64,000 nt of DNA from Halomonas sp. KG2 (GCA_030440445.1 CP098528.1:4340001-4404000); one strand, 5' to 3'; positions 1 through 10,306 are shown, counted from the stretch's first letter. Numbers and translations: made by a program. Notes: generated by a model from the letters alone, not told the origin.

Positions 1-163
1 CACGGGGCGGCTCAACCACCAATAATTGGTCGAAGCCAATACCAAAGCGCCGGTCTGCTAGCTGACGAATCTGCTCATCACGCAAACGCGCTCGCTGAGT
101 CACCAGATCCACCACCATAAAATCATTACCCAGACCATGCATTTTGGTGAAGTGCAACAGCAT
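1..163 (-). CDS. dapF: Diaminopimelate epimerase, N-terminal part (cut by window edge)
   Basis: DapF converts LL- to meso-diaminopimelate, the last step before lysine and a peptidoglycan precursor. Only the first 54 codons are in the window. They read [20 protein letters not shown], the usual start of the family, and include [13 protein letters not shown], where the first half of the active site begins. The ATG shares one base with the stop of lysA (TGATG), so the two are probably translationally coupled. The catalytic cysteines lie outside the window. Confidence 0.93.
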   Translation of the reverse strand, partial: MLLHFTKMHGLGNDFMVVDLVTQRARLRDEQIRQLADRRFGIGFDQLLVVEPPR

Positions 164-1434
164 CAGTGCTCCCCTTCCGGCAGCAGAGCTTCACCGGCCC
201 ACAGGCTTTCCAGGCTTTCCCGAGCGCGAACCACATAATAGCGGCTGCCATCGACCATTACTTCCGGGGGCCGCGGGCGGCTGTTGTAGTTCGATGCCAT
301 CACAAAGCCGTAAGCACCGGCTGAGCGAACGGCCAGTAAATCGCCCTCAGCAATTGCCAGATCGCGCTCTTTACCGAGGAAATCGCCGGTTTCACAGACA
401 GGACCTACCACATCATAGACTGCACGCTCACGCTGCTGGCGGGTATCCACCGGCACAATCGCCTGCCATGCCTGGTACAACGCAGGGCGGATCAGGTCAT
501 TCATGGCGGCATCAACAATCGCGAAATTTTTGGTTTCGCCGGGCTTTAAGAACTCTACCCGGGTTAGCATTAAACCTGCGTTAGCGGCAATAGAGCGGCC
601 CGGCTCAAATAGCAACGTAAGCGCTTCACCGCCCTCCCAGCGAGAAAGGCGTGCCAGCAATTGGCTCGCATAATCAAACGGCTGAGGTGGTTTTTCATCA
701 CGATAAGGGACACCTAGCCCGCCACCTAAATCCAAATGGTCAATCTCGATGCCGCGCTCACGCAACCGCTCCATCAACATTAAGAGCCGCTCAAGAGCAT
801 CTAAAAAGGGTGCCGTTTCAGTGAGCTGAGAGCCAATATGGCAGTCTAGTCCGGTGACGCGCAAGTTGGGTAAGCTGTCAGCCAGCGTGTAAACATCCAG
901 CGCTTCGTCGACTGGAATACCGAACTTGTTGTCTTTCAGCCCAGTGGAAATATAGGGATGAGTGCCAGCATCCACATCCGGGTTTACCCGCAGCGATACC
1001 GGTGCCACCTTGCCCAGCTCCGCCGCAACAGCGTTCAATCGCTCAAGCTCGGGACGGGATTCAACATTGAAGCACTTAATGCCAACGTCTAGCGCACGGG
1101 CCATTTCATGAGGCTGCTTGGCAACGCCTGAAAACACGACTTTTCGCGGATCACCACCCGCTTTCAGCACGCGTTCAAGCTCACCAATCGAAACAATATC
1201 AAACCCAGCGCCCAATCGAGCAAGCAGACCCAATACGGCCAAATTAGAGTTAGCCTTCACCGCATAACAAATTAAATGGGGATGACCACCCAAGGCTTCG
1301 GTATAAGCACGAAAATGGCGTTCTAACGTCGCTTTCGAATAAACATAACAGGGCGTGCCCAGTTCAGCGGCGACCTGGGTAAGCGGGACGTCTTCGGCAT
1401 AAAGCACGCCATCGCGGTAGTTAAAGTGATCCAT
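163..1434 (-). CDS. lysA: Diaminopimelate decarboxylase
   Basis: A PLP enzyme that decarboxylates meso-diaminopimelate to L-lysine in the cytoplasm. It has 423 residues, normal for the family. The PLP-binding lysine is K60 in YAVKANSN at the first strand of the alanine-racemase-type barrel. [10 protein letters not shown] is the glycine-rich phosphate-binding loop, and [10 protein letters not shown] near residue 345 carries the active-site cysteine contributed to the partner subunit of the dimer. It starts one base into the stop of lptM and ends one base into the start of dapF, so lptM-lysA-dapF read as one coupled unit downstream of argH. Confidence 0.97.
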   Translation of the reverse strand: MDHFNYRDGVLYAEDVPLTQVAAELGTPCYVYSKATLERHFRAYTEALGGHPHLICYAVKANSNLAVLGLLARLGAGFDIVSIGELERVLKAGGDPRKVVFSGVAKQPHEMARALDVGIKCFNVESRPELERLNAVAAELGKVAPVSLRVNPDVDAGTHPYISTGLKDNKFGIPVDEALDVYTLADSLPNLRVTGLDCHIGSQLTETAPFLDALERLLMLMERLRERGIEIDHLDLGGGLGVPYRDEKPPQPFDYASQLLARLSRWEGGEALTLLFEPGRSIAANAGLMLTRVEFLKPGETKNFAIVDAAMNDLIRPALYQAWQAIVPVDTRQQRERAVYDVVGPVCETGDFLGKERDLAIAEGDLLAVRSAGAYGFVMASNYNSRPRPPEVMVDGSRYYVVRARESLESLWAGEALLPEGEH

Positions 1435-1565
1435 TACCCCTCCTGCTCGGCAGCCGAACCATGGGTGTCTTCGTCAGGTAAATAGAGCGGCCCTTTCTGA
1501 CCGCAACCCACTAATAGCAGCGCGATCAGCAGCATCGCACTCAAGGTGGTAACACAACGTTTCAT
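1434..1565 (-). CDS. lptM: LptM/YifL-type small lipoprotein (LppL)
   Basis: A 43-residue lipoprotein. A short basic start and a hydrophobic segment lead into the lipobox LVGC (cysteine 21), followed by GCGQKGPLY, the conserved hallmark of the LptM/YifL/LppL family. In E. coli LptM binds LptD and helps oxidative maturation of the outer-membrane LPS translocon. That role is carried over from the family and is not shown here. Its ATG overlaps the argH stop (ATGA) and its TAA overlaps the lysA ATG (TAATG). The family is typically found next to lysA or dapF, which supports the call. Confidence 0.9.
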   Translation of the reverse strand: MKRCVTTLSAMLLIALLLVGCGQKGPLYLPDEDTHGSAAEQEG

Positions 1566-2974
1566 GCATCACCTTTAAGCGCGGCTAACGCCTCGCGGGC
1601 ACGGCTAGCAGCGGCGCGCACTTGGTCAGGCGCGGTGCCACCGATATGGTTACGGGCGGCCACGGAGCCTTCTAACGTAAGCACCTCAAACACATCCTGC
1701 TCAATCGTGGCAGAGAACTGCTGCAACTCTTCAAGGGTCATTTCAGACAGATCTTTCTTAGTCTTCAAACCGTAAGCCACCGATTGACCGACAATTTCAT
1801 GAGCATCGCGGAAGGCGACACCCTTGCGAACCAAGTAATCAGCAAGGTCCGTGGCGGTTGAGAAGCCACGTCGTGCGGCTTCATACATGCTGTCTTTTTT
1901 CGGCTCAATAGCAGGCACCATGTCAGCAAAGGCTTTTAAGCAATCGCGCACGGTATCAACGGCATCAAACAGCGGCTCTTTATCTTCCTGGTTGTCTTTG
2001 TTGTAGGCCAGGGGCTGAGACTTCATCAGCGTTAACAGCGCCATTAAATGACCATACACACGGCCCGTTTTACCGCGAACCAGTTCGGGAACATCAGGGT
2101 TTTTCTTCTGCGGCATAATCGAAGAGCCGGTGCAGAAGCGGTCAGGCAAGTCGATAAAATCAAATTGAGCGCTGGTCCATAGCACCAGCTCTTCACTCAT
2201 CCGCGACAGGTGCATGAGTAGAATGCTGGCAAAGCTGGTGAATTCGATAGCGAAGTCACGATCAGAGACGGCGTCCAGCGAGTTTTCTGCAGGGCGATCA
2301 AAGCCGAGTAATTCGGCAGTGACATGGCGATCGATGGGGTACGTGGTACCCGCTAACGCCGCGGCGCCAAGAGGCATCACGTTCACCCGCTTGCGGCAGT
2401 CCAGTAAGCGCTCGTGGTCACGGGTTAGCATCTCTTGCCATGCCAATAGATGGTGGCCAAAGGTCACCGGCTGCGCCGTTTGCAAATGAGTGAAGCCGGG
2501 CATAATGGTATCGGCCTCACGGTCAGCAAGCTCAATCATGCCTTCGCGCAGACGCACCAACTCCGCTTCGATCACATCGATCTCATCACGCATGAACAAG
2601 CGAATATCGGTCGCTACTTGGTCGTTACGTGAACGGCCGGTGTGCAATTTTTTGCCAGTAATACCAATTTTGTCGGTCAACCGTGCTTCGATATTCATGT
2701 GCACATCTTCAAGCGGGACCGACCAGTTAAACTCGCCTCGCTCGATTTCACCTTGAATCTCAGTGAGACCATTAATAATGGTGTCACGCTCTTCATCGGT
2801 CAGTACACCGACTCGCGCTAGCATGGTGGCGTGGGCAATCGAGCCCTGAATATCCTGGCGCGCCAGGCGTTGGTCGAAAGTCACAGACGCGGTGAAGCGT
2901 GCGACAAAAGCATCGGTGGGCTCGCTAAAGCGACCGCCCCAAGACTGGTTCGTAGCTTGGCTCATCGGAGGCAT
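1562..2974 (-). CDS. argH: Argininosuccinate lyase
   Basis: Cleaves argininosuccinate to arginine and fumarate, the last step of arginine synthesis. The 470-residue protein belongs to the fumarase/aspartase superfamily. The signature [12 protein letters not shown] holds the catalytic serine loop, and the N-terminal [13 protein letters not shown] and [11 protein letters not shown] segments supply other active-site residues of the tetramer. The start may be the first methionine or M4 ([13 protein letters not shown]), which matches relatives better. Neither has a strong ribosome-binding site. It is the first gene of an argH-lptM-lysA-dapF cluster with overlapping junctions. Confidence 0.97.
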   Translation of the reverse strand: MPPMSQATNQSWGGRFSEPTDAFVARFTASVTFDQRLARQDIQGSIAHATMLARVGVLTDEERDTIINGLTEIQGEIERGEFNWSVPLEDVHMNIEARLTDKIGITGKKLHTGRSRNDQVATDIRLFMRDEIDVIEAELVRLREGMIELADREADTIMPGFTHLQTAQPVTFGHHLLAWQEMLTRDHERLLDCRKRVNVMPLGAAALAGTTYPIDRHVTAELLGFDRPAENSLDAVSDRDFAIEFTSFASILLMHLSRMSEELVLWTSAQFDFIDLPDRFCTGSSIMPQKKNPDVPELVRGKTGRVYGHLMALLTLMKSQPLAYNKDNQEDKEPLFDAVDTVRDCLKAFADMVPAIEPKKDSMYEAARRGFSTATDLADYLVRKGVAFRDAHEIVGQSVAYGLKTKKDLSEMTLEELQQFSATIEQDVFEVLTLEGSVAARNHIGGTAPDQVRAAASRAREALAALKGDA

Positions 2975-3079
2975 ATCCTGCTGACAAAACTGAAGGAGTC
3001 GTTAAAAACTAAAGTCATCGTTATCAGAAAGTGTACCAGAGTCGCCGCACTCAGCGGCATGCCGTTTTATAGTCGTTTT

Positions 3080-5530
3080 TCATGTCGGCGAGGGCTCAGC
3101 GTCACTAAACGGATAAGGAGATTCGTGTAATAAGGTACGTATGGCTGAAAATGGCATCGGACGAGCAAAGTAGAAGCCCTGAAAATGCGTGCTATGACGT
3201 GCGCTGAGATATGCATACTGCTCTGCCGTCTCTACGCCTTCGATTAATACCTCAAGACCAAGCTTGGCCGCCATGGTTACCACGCCATCAACAATCGCAG
3301 CATCCCGAGTGTCGTTGACCACATCTCGAACAAATGATCGATCAATTTTAAGCTTGTTAATCGGCAAGTGTTTGAGATAGCTAAGGCTGGAAAAGCCGGT
3401 TCCGAAATCATCCAGCGCAACATGCACACCCAGCGAGCGCAGATCCTGCAGTGTTTGTATGACGTGCTCCGTACTGTCCATCAGTACGCCTTCGGTAAGC
3501 TCTAGCTCTAATAATTCGGGTGCCAAGCCTGTCTGCTCAAGCACCCGTTCAATAGATAACAAAAATCCCGCGCGCTGAAACTGCATGGGCGAAATATTCA
3601 CCGCCATGGTAATAGGCACATTTGCGCTCGCGTTCAATCTGACAGCATCACGACACGCCCTCTCCAACACCCACTCGCTGATCGGCATAATCTGTCCGGT
3701 ATCTTCTGCCAAACTAATAAACTGTCCAGGAGCAATGTTGCCACGCTCAGGGTGATACCAGCGAATCAGCGCCTCTACGCCAGAAACTCGACCAGGGGAG
3801 CCATGTATTTGCGGTTGGTAATGCAGCTCAAATTGCGACTGTTCTATGGCTTGTTGCAACGCATGACGTAAATTAACCCGTTCAGAAACTTTACGATTTA
3901 GCTCATCGGTATACCACTGATAGGTATTACGCCCTTGCCGCTTGGCTTTATACATCGCCAGATCCGCCTGCTGTATAAGCTGGCGCGGTTCGCTAATCAT
4001 TCCATCATCAGTGGCAATTCCTATACTGGCAGTAATACGTAGCTCGCTGCCTCGATACCAGTAGGGCGCAGAGAGGCGAGCGAGCAGTCGCTCAACGACC
4101 TGCATGACATCTTTTTCATGGGCTAAATCAGGCAATAGAACGATAAACTCGTCTCCCCCAAAACGCGCCACGGTATCCCAAGGGCGCAGCTCTTCTTCAA
4201 GGCGCTTGGCGACCTCAATTAACATATAGTCGCCTACCTCGTGACCAAGCGTGTCATTGATCGGTTTAAAGTCATCCAAATCGACAAATAGCGCGGCTAT
4301 GTAGCGGTGATACCGCTTAGCCAGCTGGCAGCCCTGTGCCAGTCGCTGGTCGAGTAACAATCGATTAGGCAAGCCTGTTAATGCATCGTGGCAAGCGTTA
4401 TGCCGAAGCTGCGCTTGGTATTCGCGCTGGGCAGTAATGTCATTCTGCACACCAATGAAGTGCGTTACAGCGCCAGCAGTATCGCGCACAGGGGAAACAT
4501 ATAGATCATTCCAAAATGGCACTCCGTTACGACGGTAATTGCGCATCACGACATGAACGTCTTGCTGAGCACGAATCCCTCTACGCAGCTGATCCAGCGT
4601 GGTGGGATCCGTCTCTTCGCCCTGCAAAAAGCGGCAGTTTTGCCCTAGCACCGTATCCCGGGAGTAGCCGGTAATTCGCTCAAATGCTGCGTTCACATAA
4701 ACTATTGGCAAATCATGCCGCTGAGCATCAACAATGATGACGCCATTAATACTTGATTCAACGCTCCTCTCTAGCAGTGTGAGCTGCCGTTCCGTCGCTT
4801 TGCGCTCAGTGATATCTTGGGTTGAGCCCTGAACTTGAACAACGTGCCCCTGCTCGTCTCGTACGGCTTTTCCAATCACTCTTACCCATAACCTTACTTC
4901 TTGTCGAGTGATGATCTCTAGCTCTTCATCAAAGCTGATCCCGTGCTCGCAACAGGCTTCAAAAACCTCACGGATACGTGACCGGGAGCTCGGCGCGTAG
5001 AAGTCAATCGCCTCCTCAACAGTGGGTTGAAACCCGGGCGAAACACCATGCAGACGACACACCTCGTTCGACCAAATAGGCAGTCTTTCGGACATATCAA
5101 CATACCAGCCACCAATCAGCGCTGTCTCGCCAACTATTTGGAAGAGCCTCTGATTACGGATGAGCTGTTTCTCGATGGCTTTTCGTCGCGAAATATCACG
5201 GGCGACCACGTAAATGACCCCTTCCCCCACCACGGGGGTAACTTCCAGCCACACCACTTGTCCCTCGGCCGTCAGCGCTCGAACGTCAAACGGAGGTACT
5301 CTCTTTTGGGACTGGAGACGCGCCAATGCTTCCTCGACAACCGGGATATCGCGACGGTCCACTACCTTGCTGCATGGCTTGCCTATCCATGCGCTAGCGG
5401 AATAGCCCAGCAAGGTTTCAAACATAGGGTTGACGTTAAGTAAAATGCCTGCGAAATCAATACTAAAGAATAAGTCTTGTGATAATAAAAAAAACTGGTC
5501 TAACTTGCCTTGAGATTTAGCAAGGGGCAT
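3080..5530 (-). CDS. Triple-PAS GGDEF-EAL cyclic-di-GMP protein
   Basis: An 816-residue cytoplasmic signalling protein with no visible membrane segment. Three PAS/PAC units (about 10-125, 130-245 and 250-370) come first. The third carries the LOV-like GQNCRFLQG, including the cysteine that binds flavin in photosensory LOV domains. A GGDEF domain follows (FGGDEF near 458) with an inhibitory RxxD site (RPWD) five residues upstream, then an EAL domain (EAL near 584, plus DDFGTG). Both catalytic motifs are intact, so it may make and degrade cyclic-di-GMP. The start has AGGTAA five bases upstream. It is divergent from hemC. The blue-light role is inference only. Confidence 0.9.
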   Translation of the reverse strand: MPLAKSQGKLDQFFLLSQDLFFSIDFAGILLNVNPMFETLLGYSASAWIGKPCSKVVDRRDIPVVEEALARLQSQKRVPPFDVRALTAEGQVVWLEVTPVVGEGVIYVVARDISRRKAIEKQLIRNQRLFQIVGETALIGGWYVDMSERLPIWSNEVCRLHGVSPGFQPTVEEAIDFYAPSSRSRIREVFEACCEHGISFDEELEIITRQEVRLWVRVIGKAVRDEQGHVVQVQGSTQDITERKATERQLTLLERSVESSINGVIIVDAQRHDLPIVYVNAAFERITGYSRDTVLGQNCRFLQGEETDPTTLDQLRRGIRAQQDVHVVMRNYRRNGVPFWNDLYVSPVRDTAGAVTHFIGVQNDITAQREYQAQLRHNACHDALTGLPNRLLLDQRLAQGCQLAKRYHRYIAALFVDLDDFKPINDTLGHEVGDYMLIEVAKRLEEELRPWDTVARFGGDEFIVLLPDLAHEKDVMQVVERLLARLSAPYWYRGSELRITASIGIATDDGMISEPRQLIQQADLAMYKAKRQGRNTYQWYTDELNRKVSERVNLRHALQQAIEQSQFELHYQPQIHGSPGRVSGVEALIRWYHPERGNIAPGQFISLAEDTGQIMPISEWVLERACRDAVRLNASANVPITMAVNISPMQFQRAGFLLSIERVLEQTGLAPELLELELTEGVLMDSTEHVIQTLQDLRSLGVHVALDDFGTGFSSLSYLKHLPINKLKIDRSFVRDVVNDTRDAAIVDGVVTMAAKLGLEVLIEGVETAEQYAYLSARHSTHFQGFYFARPMPFSAIRTLLHESPYPFSDAEPSPT

Positions 5531-5611
5531 GGCATTACCTAAATATGTGGTTTGCCTGACAACACTGGCCTTAAATTCAGCCGGTTATTTTTACTGTGTG
5601 GCTGGGTGCTT

Positions 5612-5630
5612 TATGATGAGACTTATCATA
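5612..5630 (+). promoter_or_regulatory. Inverted repeat with TATGAT in the hemC promoter region
   Basis: TATGAT and ATCATA form a 6-bp inverted repeat with a 7-base spacer, 38 bases upstream of the hemC start codon. TATGAT is a good match to a sigma-70 -10 hexamer for hemC. A -35 element at the correct distance is not obvious. The repeat could equally be an operator. This 137-base divergent region must also hold the promoter of the GGDEF-EAL gene. Confidence 0.35.
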
Positions 5631-5667
5631 GTTCGTCGCGACCTGTCAGCGACAAAGGGAGAACCAC

Positions 5668-6612
5668 GTGTCATCCATCACAAAACTGCGCATTGCCACG
5701 CGTAAAAGCCAGCTTGCTATGTGGCAAGCCGAGCACGTCCGCGACCGCTTGATGGCGGCACACAGCGGTCTGGAAGTCGAACTTATTGCGCTCTCCACTA
5801 AGGGCGATAAAATTCTCGACACACCACTTTCCAAGATTGGCGGTAAAGGGCTCTTTGTGAAAGAGCTAGAAGATGCCATGCTCGATGGGCGTGCAGATAT
5901 CGCCGTTCATTCAATGAAAGATGTTCCTATGCACTTTCCCGAAGGGCTCGGTCTTTCTGTCATTTTGGAAGGCGCCGATCCGACCGATGCGTTTGTTTCT
6001 AACCACTATACCAGCATCGACGAGCTACCAAAGAGTGCTCGTATCGGTACCGCTAGTCTACGTCGCGGCTTGCAAATACGTGAAGCGCGCCCTGATCTGC
6101 AGATTCTTAATCTACGCGGAAACGTACAAACTCGCTTAGCCAAATTAGATGCGGGCGAATTTGATGCCATCATTCTCGCCACCTCAGGCTTGAAACGCTT
6201 AGGTCTCGATGAACGAATTGCCCAAGCACTGCCGCCTGAAATATGCCTTCCTGCCTGTGGACAAGGGGCACTCGGCATCGAGTGTCGTCTCCATGACCCC
6301 GAGTTAATCGGCTTATTAGCCCCATTGGATGACCCCGACACGGCCACCCGTGTGCGTGCCGAGCGCGCCATGAACACCCGTCTGGAAGGCGGTTGCCAAG
6401 TGCCTATCGCAGGCCATGCCGTGCTTGATAAGGCAGGCGATACTATTTGGCTGCGCGGTTTGGTTGGCAACCCAGAAGGTACAGAGGTATTGCGTGCAGA
6501 AGGCAGCGGTTCCATTCATGAGCCCGAAGCCCTAGGTATCCGAATCGCCGAGGAGCTGCTGGATCAAGGGGCAGGCGATATATTAGCCGAGGTGTATGGC
6601 CGCAACGTATGA
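5668..6612 (+). CDS. hemC: Hydroxymethylbilane synthase (porphobilinogen deaminase)
   Basis: Joins four porphobilinogen units into hydroxymethylbilane in tetrapyrrole synthesis. It has 314 residues. Cysteine 243 in [10 protein letters not shown] anchors the dipyrromethane cofactor, D85 in HSMKDVP is the catalytic aspartate, and RGNVQTRL contacts cofactor carboxylates. It starts with GTG, preceded by GGGAGA. Its stop overlaps the start of hemD (ATGA), giving a hemC-hemD-hemX-hemY operon. Confidence 0.97.
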   Translation: MSSITKLRIATRKSQLAMWQAEHVRDRLMAAHSGLEVELIALSTKGDKILDTPLSKIGGKGLFVKELEDAMLDGRADIAVHSMKDVPMHFPEGLGLSVILEGADPTDAFVSNHYTSIDELPKSARIGTASLRRGLQIREARPDLQILNLRGNVQTRLAKLDAGEFDAIILATSGLKRLGLDERIAQALPPEICLPACGQGALGIECRLHDPELIGLLAPLDDPDTATRVRAERAMNTRLEGGCQVPIAGHAVLDKAGDTIWLRGLVGNPEGTEVLRAEGSGSIHEPEALGIRIAEELLDQGAGDILAEVYGRNV

Positions 6613-7388
6613 GTCAACCGGTACTGATCTGCCGCCCCGGTGAGCGGGGTGAAGCCCTAGCAGACTCGCTGCGTGCTGAGGGAGCTTCTGTAGAGCACCT
6701 CAATGTTATGCACTTAGAAGCGCTGCCCGAGGACCACGTTCAACGTAGCGTGTGGTTAGATATTGATCAGTACCATAAAATAGTGGTGGTCAGCCCCTTT
6801 GCCGCTTACTGTTTAAGCGAGGCGCTCGATCGCTATTGGCCACAGCTGCCTGTGGGCATTGATTACTATAGCGTAGGCCGTGCGACGGCAAGCATGCTCT
6901 ATGAGCAACTGGGTGTGCGTGTCCATATTCCTTCGCCTGACTACGGAGAAGACACGAGCGAGGCGCTGTTGTCACTTGCCTCACTCAAAACGCTTACGCA
7001 TCAGCGTATATTGCTAGTGGCTGGTGAAGGTGGTCGCTCATTATTAGCCGATACATTGAGCGCACGTGGGGCCAACGTGACCCGCATCGCCGTGTATCGA
7101 CGTGTATATCAAGCGCCAACGCCTGCCCTGCAACAACGTCTATTAACCGGCGATTATCGAGCGTTAATCGCTACCAGCGGCGAACTGCTTCAACATCTGG
7201 CAAGATGGTGTGAACAAGCAGCGTTGAACCAACCGCTAATCGTTTCCAGTCACCGTTTAGCTAAACTGGCCGGTAAACTGGGTTTTCGTGACCTCAAGGT
7301 GGCGTCGGGAGCAACACCAGCTGCACTGGCAGCGGCGTTGGATCGGTCCTGCAACCCGAAGGGTGCCGATGTCGATCAAGGAACTTAA
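6609..7388 (+). CDS. hemD: Uroporphyrinogen-III synthase
   Basis: Closes hydroxymethylbilane with inversion of ring D to give uroporphyrinogen III, the branch point to haem, sirohaem and cobalamin. It has 259 residues, the expected size for the two-lobed HemD fold. The sequence is weakly conserved in this family, so the call rests on the fold-like pattern ([16 protein letters not shown] at the start, [16 protein letters not shown] in the middle, [12 protein letters not shown] in the second lobe) and on its 4-base overlap with hemC and its position before hemX. Confidence 0.93.
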   Translation: MSQPVLICRPGERGEALADSLRAEGASVEHLNVMHLEALPEDHVQRSVWLDIDQYHKIVVVSPFAAYCLSEALDRYWPQLPVGIDYYSVGRATASMLYEQLGVRVHIPSPDYGEDTSEALLSLASLKTLTHQRILLVAGEGGRSLLADTLSARGANVTRIAVYRRVYQAPTPALQQRLLTGDYRALIATSGELLQHLARWCEQAALNQPLIVSSHRLAKLAGKLGFRDLKVASGATPAALAAALDRSCNPKGADVDQGT

Positions 7389-7404
7389 TAAGGGCTAGCG
7401 ACAG

Positions 7405-8883
7405 ATGAGCAAACAACCAAATGATCAGGAAGGCGTACACAACGCGTCTGCCGATACAACTCAAAACGACGCTAAACCGAGCGACACCTCCGCGTCAGCC
7501 GCGTCGGGCGGCGAAACGTCAACAGCAGGCAATACGGCAGCATCTTCTTACGCCGCTAAAAACAGCCGCTCGCGTCGCCGTAATAAAGCGGGCTCTAGCA
7601 CGCCCAGTGCCAGCACCGCCTCAGCGAACGTCAATAATGACCAAGCCTCGTCCCAACCAAGCGACGCGCCCAAACAGACAGCTGATGCTAAATCTTCTGC
7701 AGATACTAAATCCTCTGCAGATACTAAGCCGTCAGCAGGTACCAAGCAGACGGCAAGCGCCAAGCCAACGAGCAGTGGCAATAGCACGTCTGGCAATGCT
7801 GCGCATGTCCCGCCCTCTTCTAAGAACAGCACCACGAACAGTGGTGGTGGCAAAGGCAGTGGTATCGCCATTGCGCTGGTGATTATCCTGGCACTTGCCG
7901 TCGCGTTTGCTGCTTGGCAAGGCTGGCAGCGCTTGGATAATCAGCAGCAGCGTATAGACGAGTTGGCCCAGCAAACGCAAAGCAGTGCTTCGCAGCAAGA
8001 GGTTAGCGACCTAGCATCACGTATTGAAAGTAGCGAAGCCGAGCGCACCCAAGCGCTGGATAGCACGATGAGCGAACTGCGTAGCGAGCTGGACAGCTAC
8101 CGTGGCGAGGTCAACAGCACATTAGACAACGTGCTAGCTCAGCTTTCTCAAGAGCAGGAGACCGACGAGCGAGACTGGCTTCACGCTGAAGCCGCCTACC
8201 TGCTACGGTTAGCCAACCAGCGCCTGCAACTGGAAGGTGACGTTGGAGGTGCTGCCGCCCTGCTGCGTACCGCCGATGCTCGTTTGGTCGATGCCGACAA
8301 CCCTGCATTAACGCCAGTACGTCGTGAAATTGCTAACGAACTTGCCGCTCTAGACGCCGTACCACAGGTTGATCGCACAGGTATTTATCTTGCATTGAAC
8401 GCTCAACAAGAGCGTATTGCTGGCCTACGCCTGTCACAAGAGATCGAAGAGCGCGCCGTTACCTCTAGCATTGAACAGCCACCCACGGGCACCTTCCAGC
8501 GTCAATTGGCTCGCTTTGGGGAAGAGCTAAAAGATCTTGTGGTGATCCGTCAGCATGACGAAGCGTTAGAAACACTGATTACACCCGAGCAAGAGTCCTA
8601 TCTGCGTCAAAGCCTACGCCTGATTCTTGAACAGTCTCAGCTGGCACTGCTTAAAGAAGAGCAAGCGCTTTTTGAGGCAAGCATCGATAAGGCACTGGCG
8701 CTGCTCAACGGCTACTACGATACCGAACGAGAAGAGACGCAAAGCGTAATTGCTCGCCTGCAAGAACTGAAGCAAACTCAGGTGCAGCCTGAGTTACCAG
8801 ACATCAGTGCTTCGCAACAGGCACTAGCGGGCTTCATTGAAAACCGCTTTGAGTCGCGTCGCCAAGGTGGAGGTGATGCATGA
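7405..8883 (+). CDS. hemX: HemX-family membrane protein
   Basis: A 492-residue protein of the gammaproteobacterial HemX family, found after hemCD. In E. coli its product was long called a uroporphyrinogen methylase, but no methyltransferase motif is seen here and its job is not settled. Residues 1-150 are a low-complexity Ser/Ala/Thr/Lys-rich cytoplasmic tail with repeats of the type SSADTK. One membrane helix follows (about 153-172), then a coiled coil rich in Gln/Glu (about 175-240) and a helical periplasmic domain. Its stop overlaps the hemY start by four bases. Confidence 0.9.
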   Translation: MSKQPNDQEGVHNASADTTQNDAKPSDTSASAASGGETSTAGNTAASSYAAKNSRSRRRNKAGSSTPSASTASANVNNDQASSQPSDAPKQTADAKSSADTKSSADTKPSAGTKQTASAKPTSSGNSTSGNAAHVPPSSKNSTTNSGGGKGSGIAIALVIILALAVAFAAWQGWQRLDNQQQRIDELAQQTQSSASQQEVSDLASRIESSEAERTQALDSTMSELRSELDSYRGEVNSTLDNVLAQLSQEQETDERDWLHAEAAYLLRLANQRLQLEGDVGGAAALLRTADARLVDADNPALTPVRREIANELAALDAVPQVDRTGIYLALNAQQERIAGLRLSQEIEERAVTSSIEQPPTGTFQRQLARFGEELKDLVVIRQHDEALETLITPEQESYLRQSLRLILEQSQLALLKEEQALFEASIDKALALLNGYYDTEREETQSVIARLQELKQTQVQPELPDISASQQALAGFIENRFESRRQGGGDA

Positions 8884-10145
8884 GAAAGCTAATTCTCTTA
8901 ATTGTTGCCGGCTTAGCGGTCGGCGCACTGTTCGGGCACCTGATGATGTCGGTGCCCGGCTACTGGTTAATACGCGTTGGTGACACCTCGGTACAAACGT
9001 CGTTCTGGTTCGGCTTGGTGCTGCTACTGGGTGCCTTCATCGTCTTACACTTTGCATTACGCTTGCTCAGCGGCATTATTCGCCCGGTCGGACGTTTTCG
9101 CACCTGGAATAGCCGTGCCCGCAATCGTCGCGCCATGAAACGTACCGTTCGCGGTTTGGTTGCCTTAACCGAAGGCCGTTGGAAAAAAGCCGAGAAAACA
9201 CTGGTGCGAGCAGCTGACGATTCCAGCACACCTCTTGTGAACTATCTTTCTGCGGCACTGGCGGCGCATTACCAGGGTCACCACGAAATGTCTCAGGAGC
9301 ATTTAAATCAGGCTCAGCTCACTACCGAGGGAGCCGATACGGCGATTGGCCTGATGCAAGCTCAACTGATGATTGATCGTCAGCAACCTGAAGAGGCGCT
9401 GGCCATTCTGAATCGCCTGGATAAGAAGCTGCCCAACCACCCGCAAGTACTCAAGCTGCTTAAGCAAGTGCACCTAAGCGTTAACGACTGGGAAGGCTTA
9501 CGCCAATTAATACCCCGTTTGGCAGCGCAAAAGCTGATCACTCAGCAAGAGCGTGAGCAACTGGAATTCAAAGCATACCGTGAATTGATTATTTTTGAGG
9601 CCAAAAACCCCACGAATATCGAGCGTGTACGCGGACTATGGGCCGATATGCCGGACTATCTACGCGGCAATACCGAGCTAATCGTGCTCTATACCGAGGC
9701 GCTTTTACAGGCCAACGAAGAGCCTATTGCTGAGCGCTTGCTTAATCACTCACTGGACAACCACTGGGATGCGCGCTTAGTAAAACGCTACGGCCTACTA
9801 AATGTAGACGCTGCGCGCCAACTAGCAAAAGCGGAAAAGTGGCTGCAAGAACGCCCCAACGACCCCGAACTATTGCTGACCTGTGGCCGCCTATCGCTGC
9901 GTACTGGTAAGTGGGAAAAAGCGCTGGAGTACTTTGAAGCCAGCCAACGTCAACGCCCCAGCGGTGAAGTATGCGCTGAGCTTGCTCGCCTCTATGCAAG
10001 CCTTGGCGAACATAACAAGAGCCAGCTCTACTACCGACATAGTGTCGATATGCTCGCTAAATCACTGCCCTCGCTTCCACAACCAAGCGATGCCAATGAC
10101 AGCAAACAAAGTGAGCCCAAAAAAGACGTTAAACAAAGCGCTTAA
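8880..10145 (+). CDS. hemY: HemY-family TPR membrane protein
   Basis: A 421-residue protein of the proteobacterial HemY family, not the unrelated protoporphyrinogen oxidase of the same name. Two membrane helices (about 2-22 and 40-60) precede a cytoplasmic helical domain with tetratricopeptide-type repeats, visible as AEKWLQERPNDPELLLTCG and LEYFEASQRQRPSGEVCAEL. The family is taken to help assemble or regulate the haem pathway at the membrane, but the mechanism is not established. It is the last gene of hemCDXY, followed within 30 bases by a terminator. Confidence 0.92.
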   Translation: MRKLILLIVAGLAVGALFGHLMMSVPGYWLIRVGDTSVQTSFWFGLVLLLGAFIVLHFALRLLSGIIRPVGRFRTWNSRARNRRAMKRTVRGLVALTEGRWKKAEKTLVRAADDSSTPLVNYLSAALAAHYQGHHEMSQEHLNQAQLTTEGADTAIGLMQAQLMIDRQQPEEALAILNRLDKKLPNHPQVLKLLKQVHLSVNDWEGLRQLIPRLAAQKLITQQEREQLEFKAYRELIIFEAKNPTNIERVRGLWADMPDYLRGNTELIVLYTEALLQANEEPIAERLLNHSLDNHWDARLVKRYGLLNVDAARQLAKAEKWLQERPNDPELLLTCGRLSLRTGKWEKALEYFEASQRQRPSGEVCAELARLYASLGEHNKSQLYYRHSVDMLAKSLPSLPQPSDANDSKQSEPKKDVKQSA

Positions 10146-10172
10146 CGTCGTTAGCAAGCCGCTAATGAAAAA

Positions 10173-10198
10173 GGGTGCCCATCATGGGCACCCTTTTT
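10173..10198 (+). terminator. Rho-independent terminator of hemCDXY
   Basis: GGGTGCCCAT and ATGGGCACCC form a perfect 10-bp stem around a single C, in practice an 8-bp stem with a 5-base loop. An A run lies upstream and TTTTT downstream. It begins 27 bases after the hemY stop. Confidence 0.92.
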
Positions 10199-10264
10199 CG
10201 TTACGTATTAACGCGTTTTTTTGCCAACGATACCAACACTGCCAGCGCCTGTTCGATGGGGGCA

Positions 10265-10306
10265 ACTAGTACTAACACTCATCCAAGTTCAAAAGAGTGT
10301 ACTAGT
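10265..10306 (+). repeat. ACTAGT-centred inverted repeat between hemY and the DUF72 gene
   Basis: ACTAGTACTAACACTC (10265-10280) faces GAGTGTACTAGT (10295-10306), an interrupted inverted repeat. A third ACTAGT lies at 10406-10411, immediately before TATAAAG, a possible -10 region of the next gene. ACTAGT sites three times in 150 bases suggest a regulator-binding array. The regulator is unknown, and the 240-base region shows no gene. Confidence 0.4.

Noticed and set aside
3040..3070. GCCGC/GCGGC hairpin between argH and the GGDEF-EAL gene
   Set aside because: The stem is only 5 bp with no T run on the transcribed (minus) strand, so it is not a convincing terminator.
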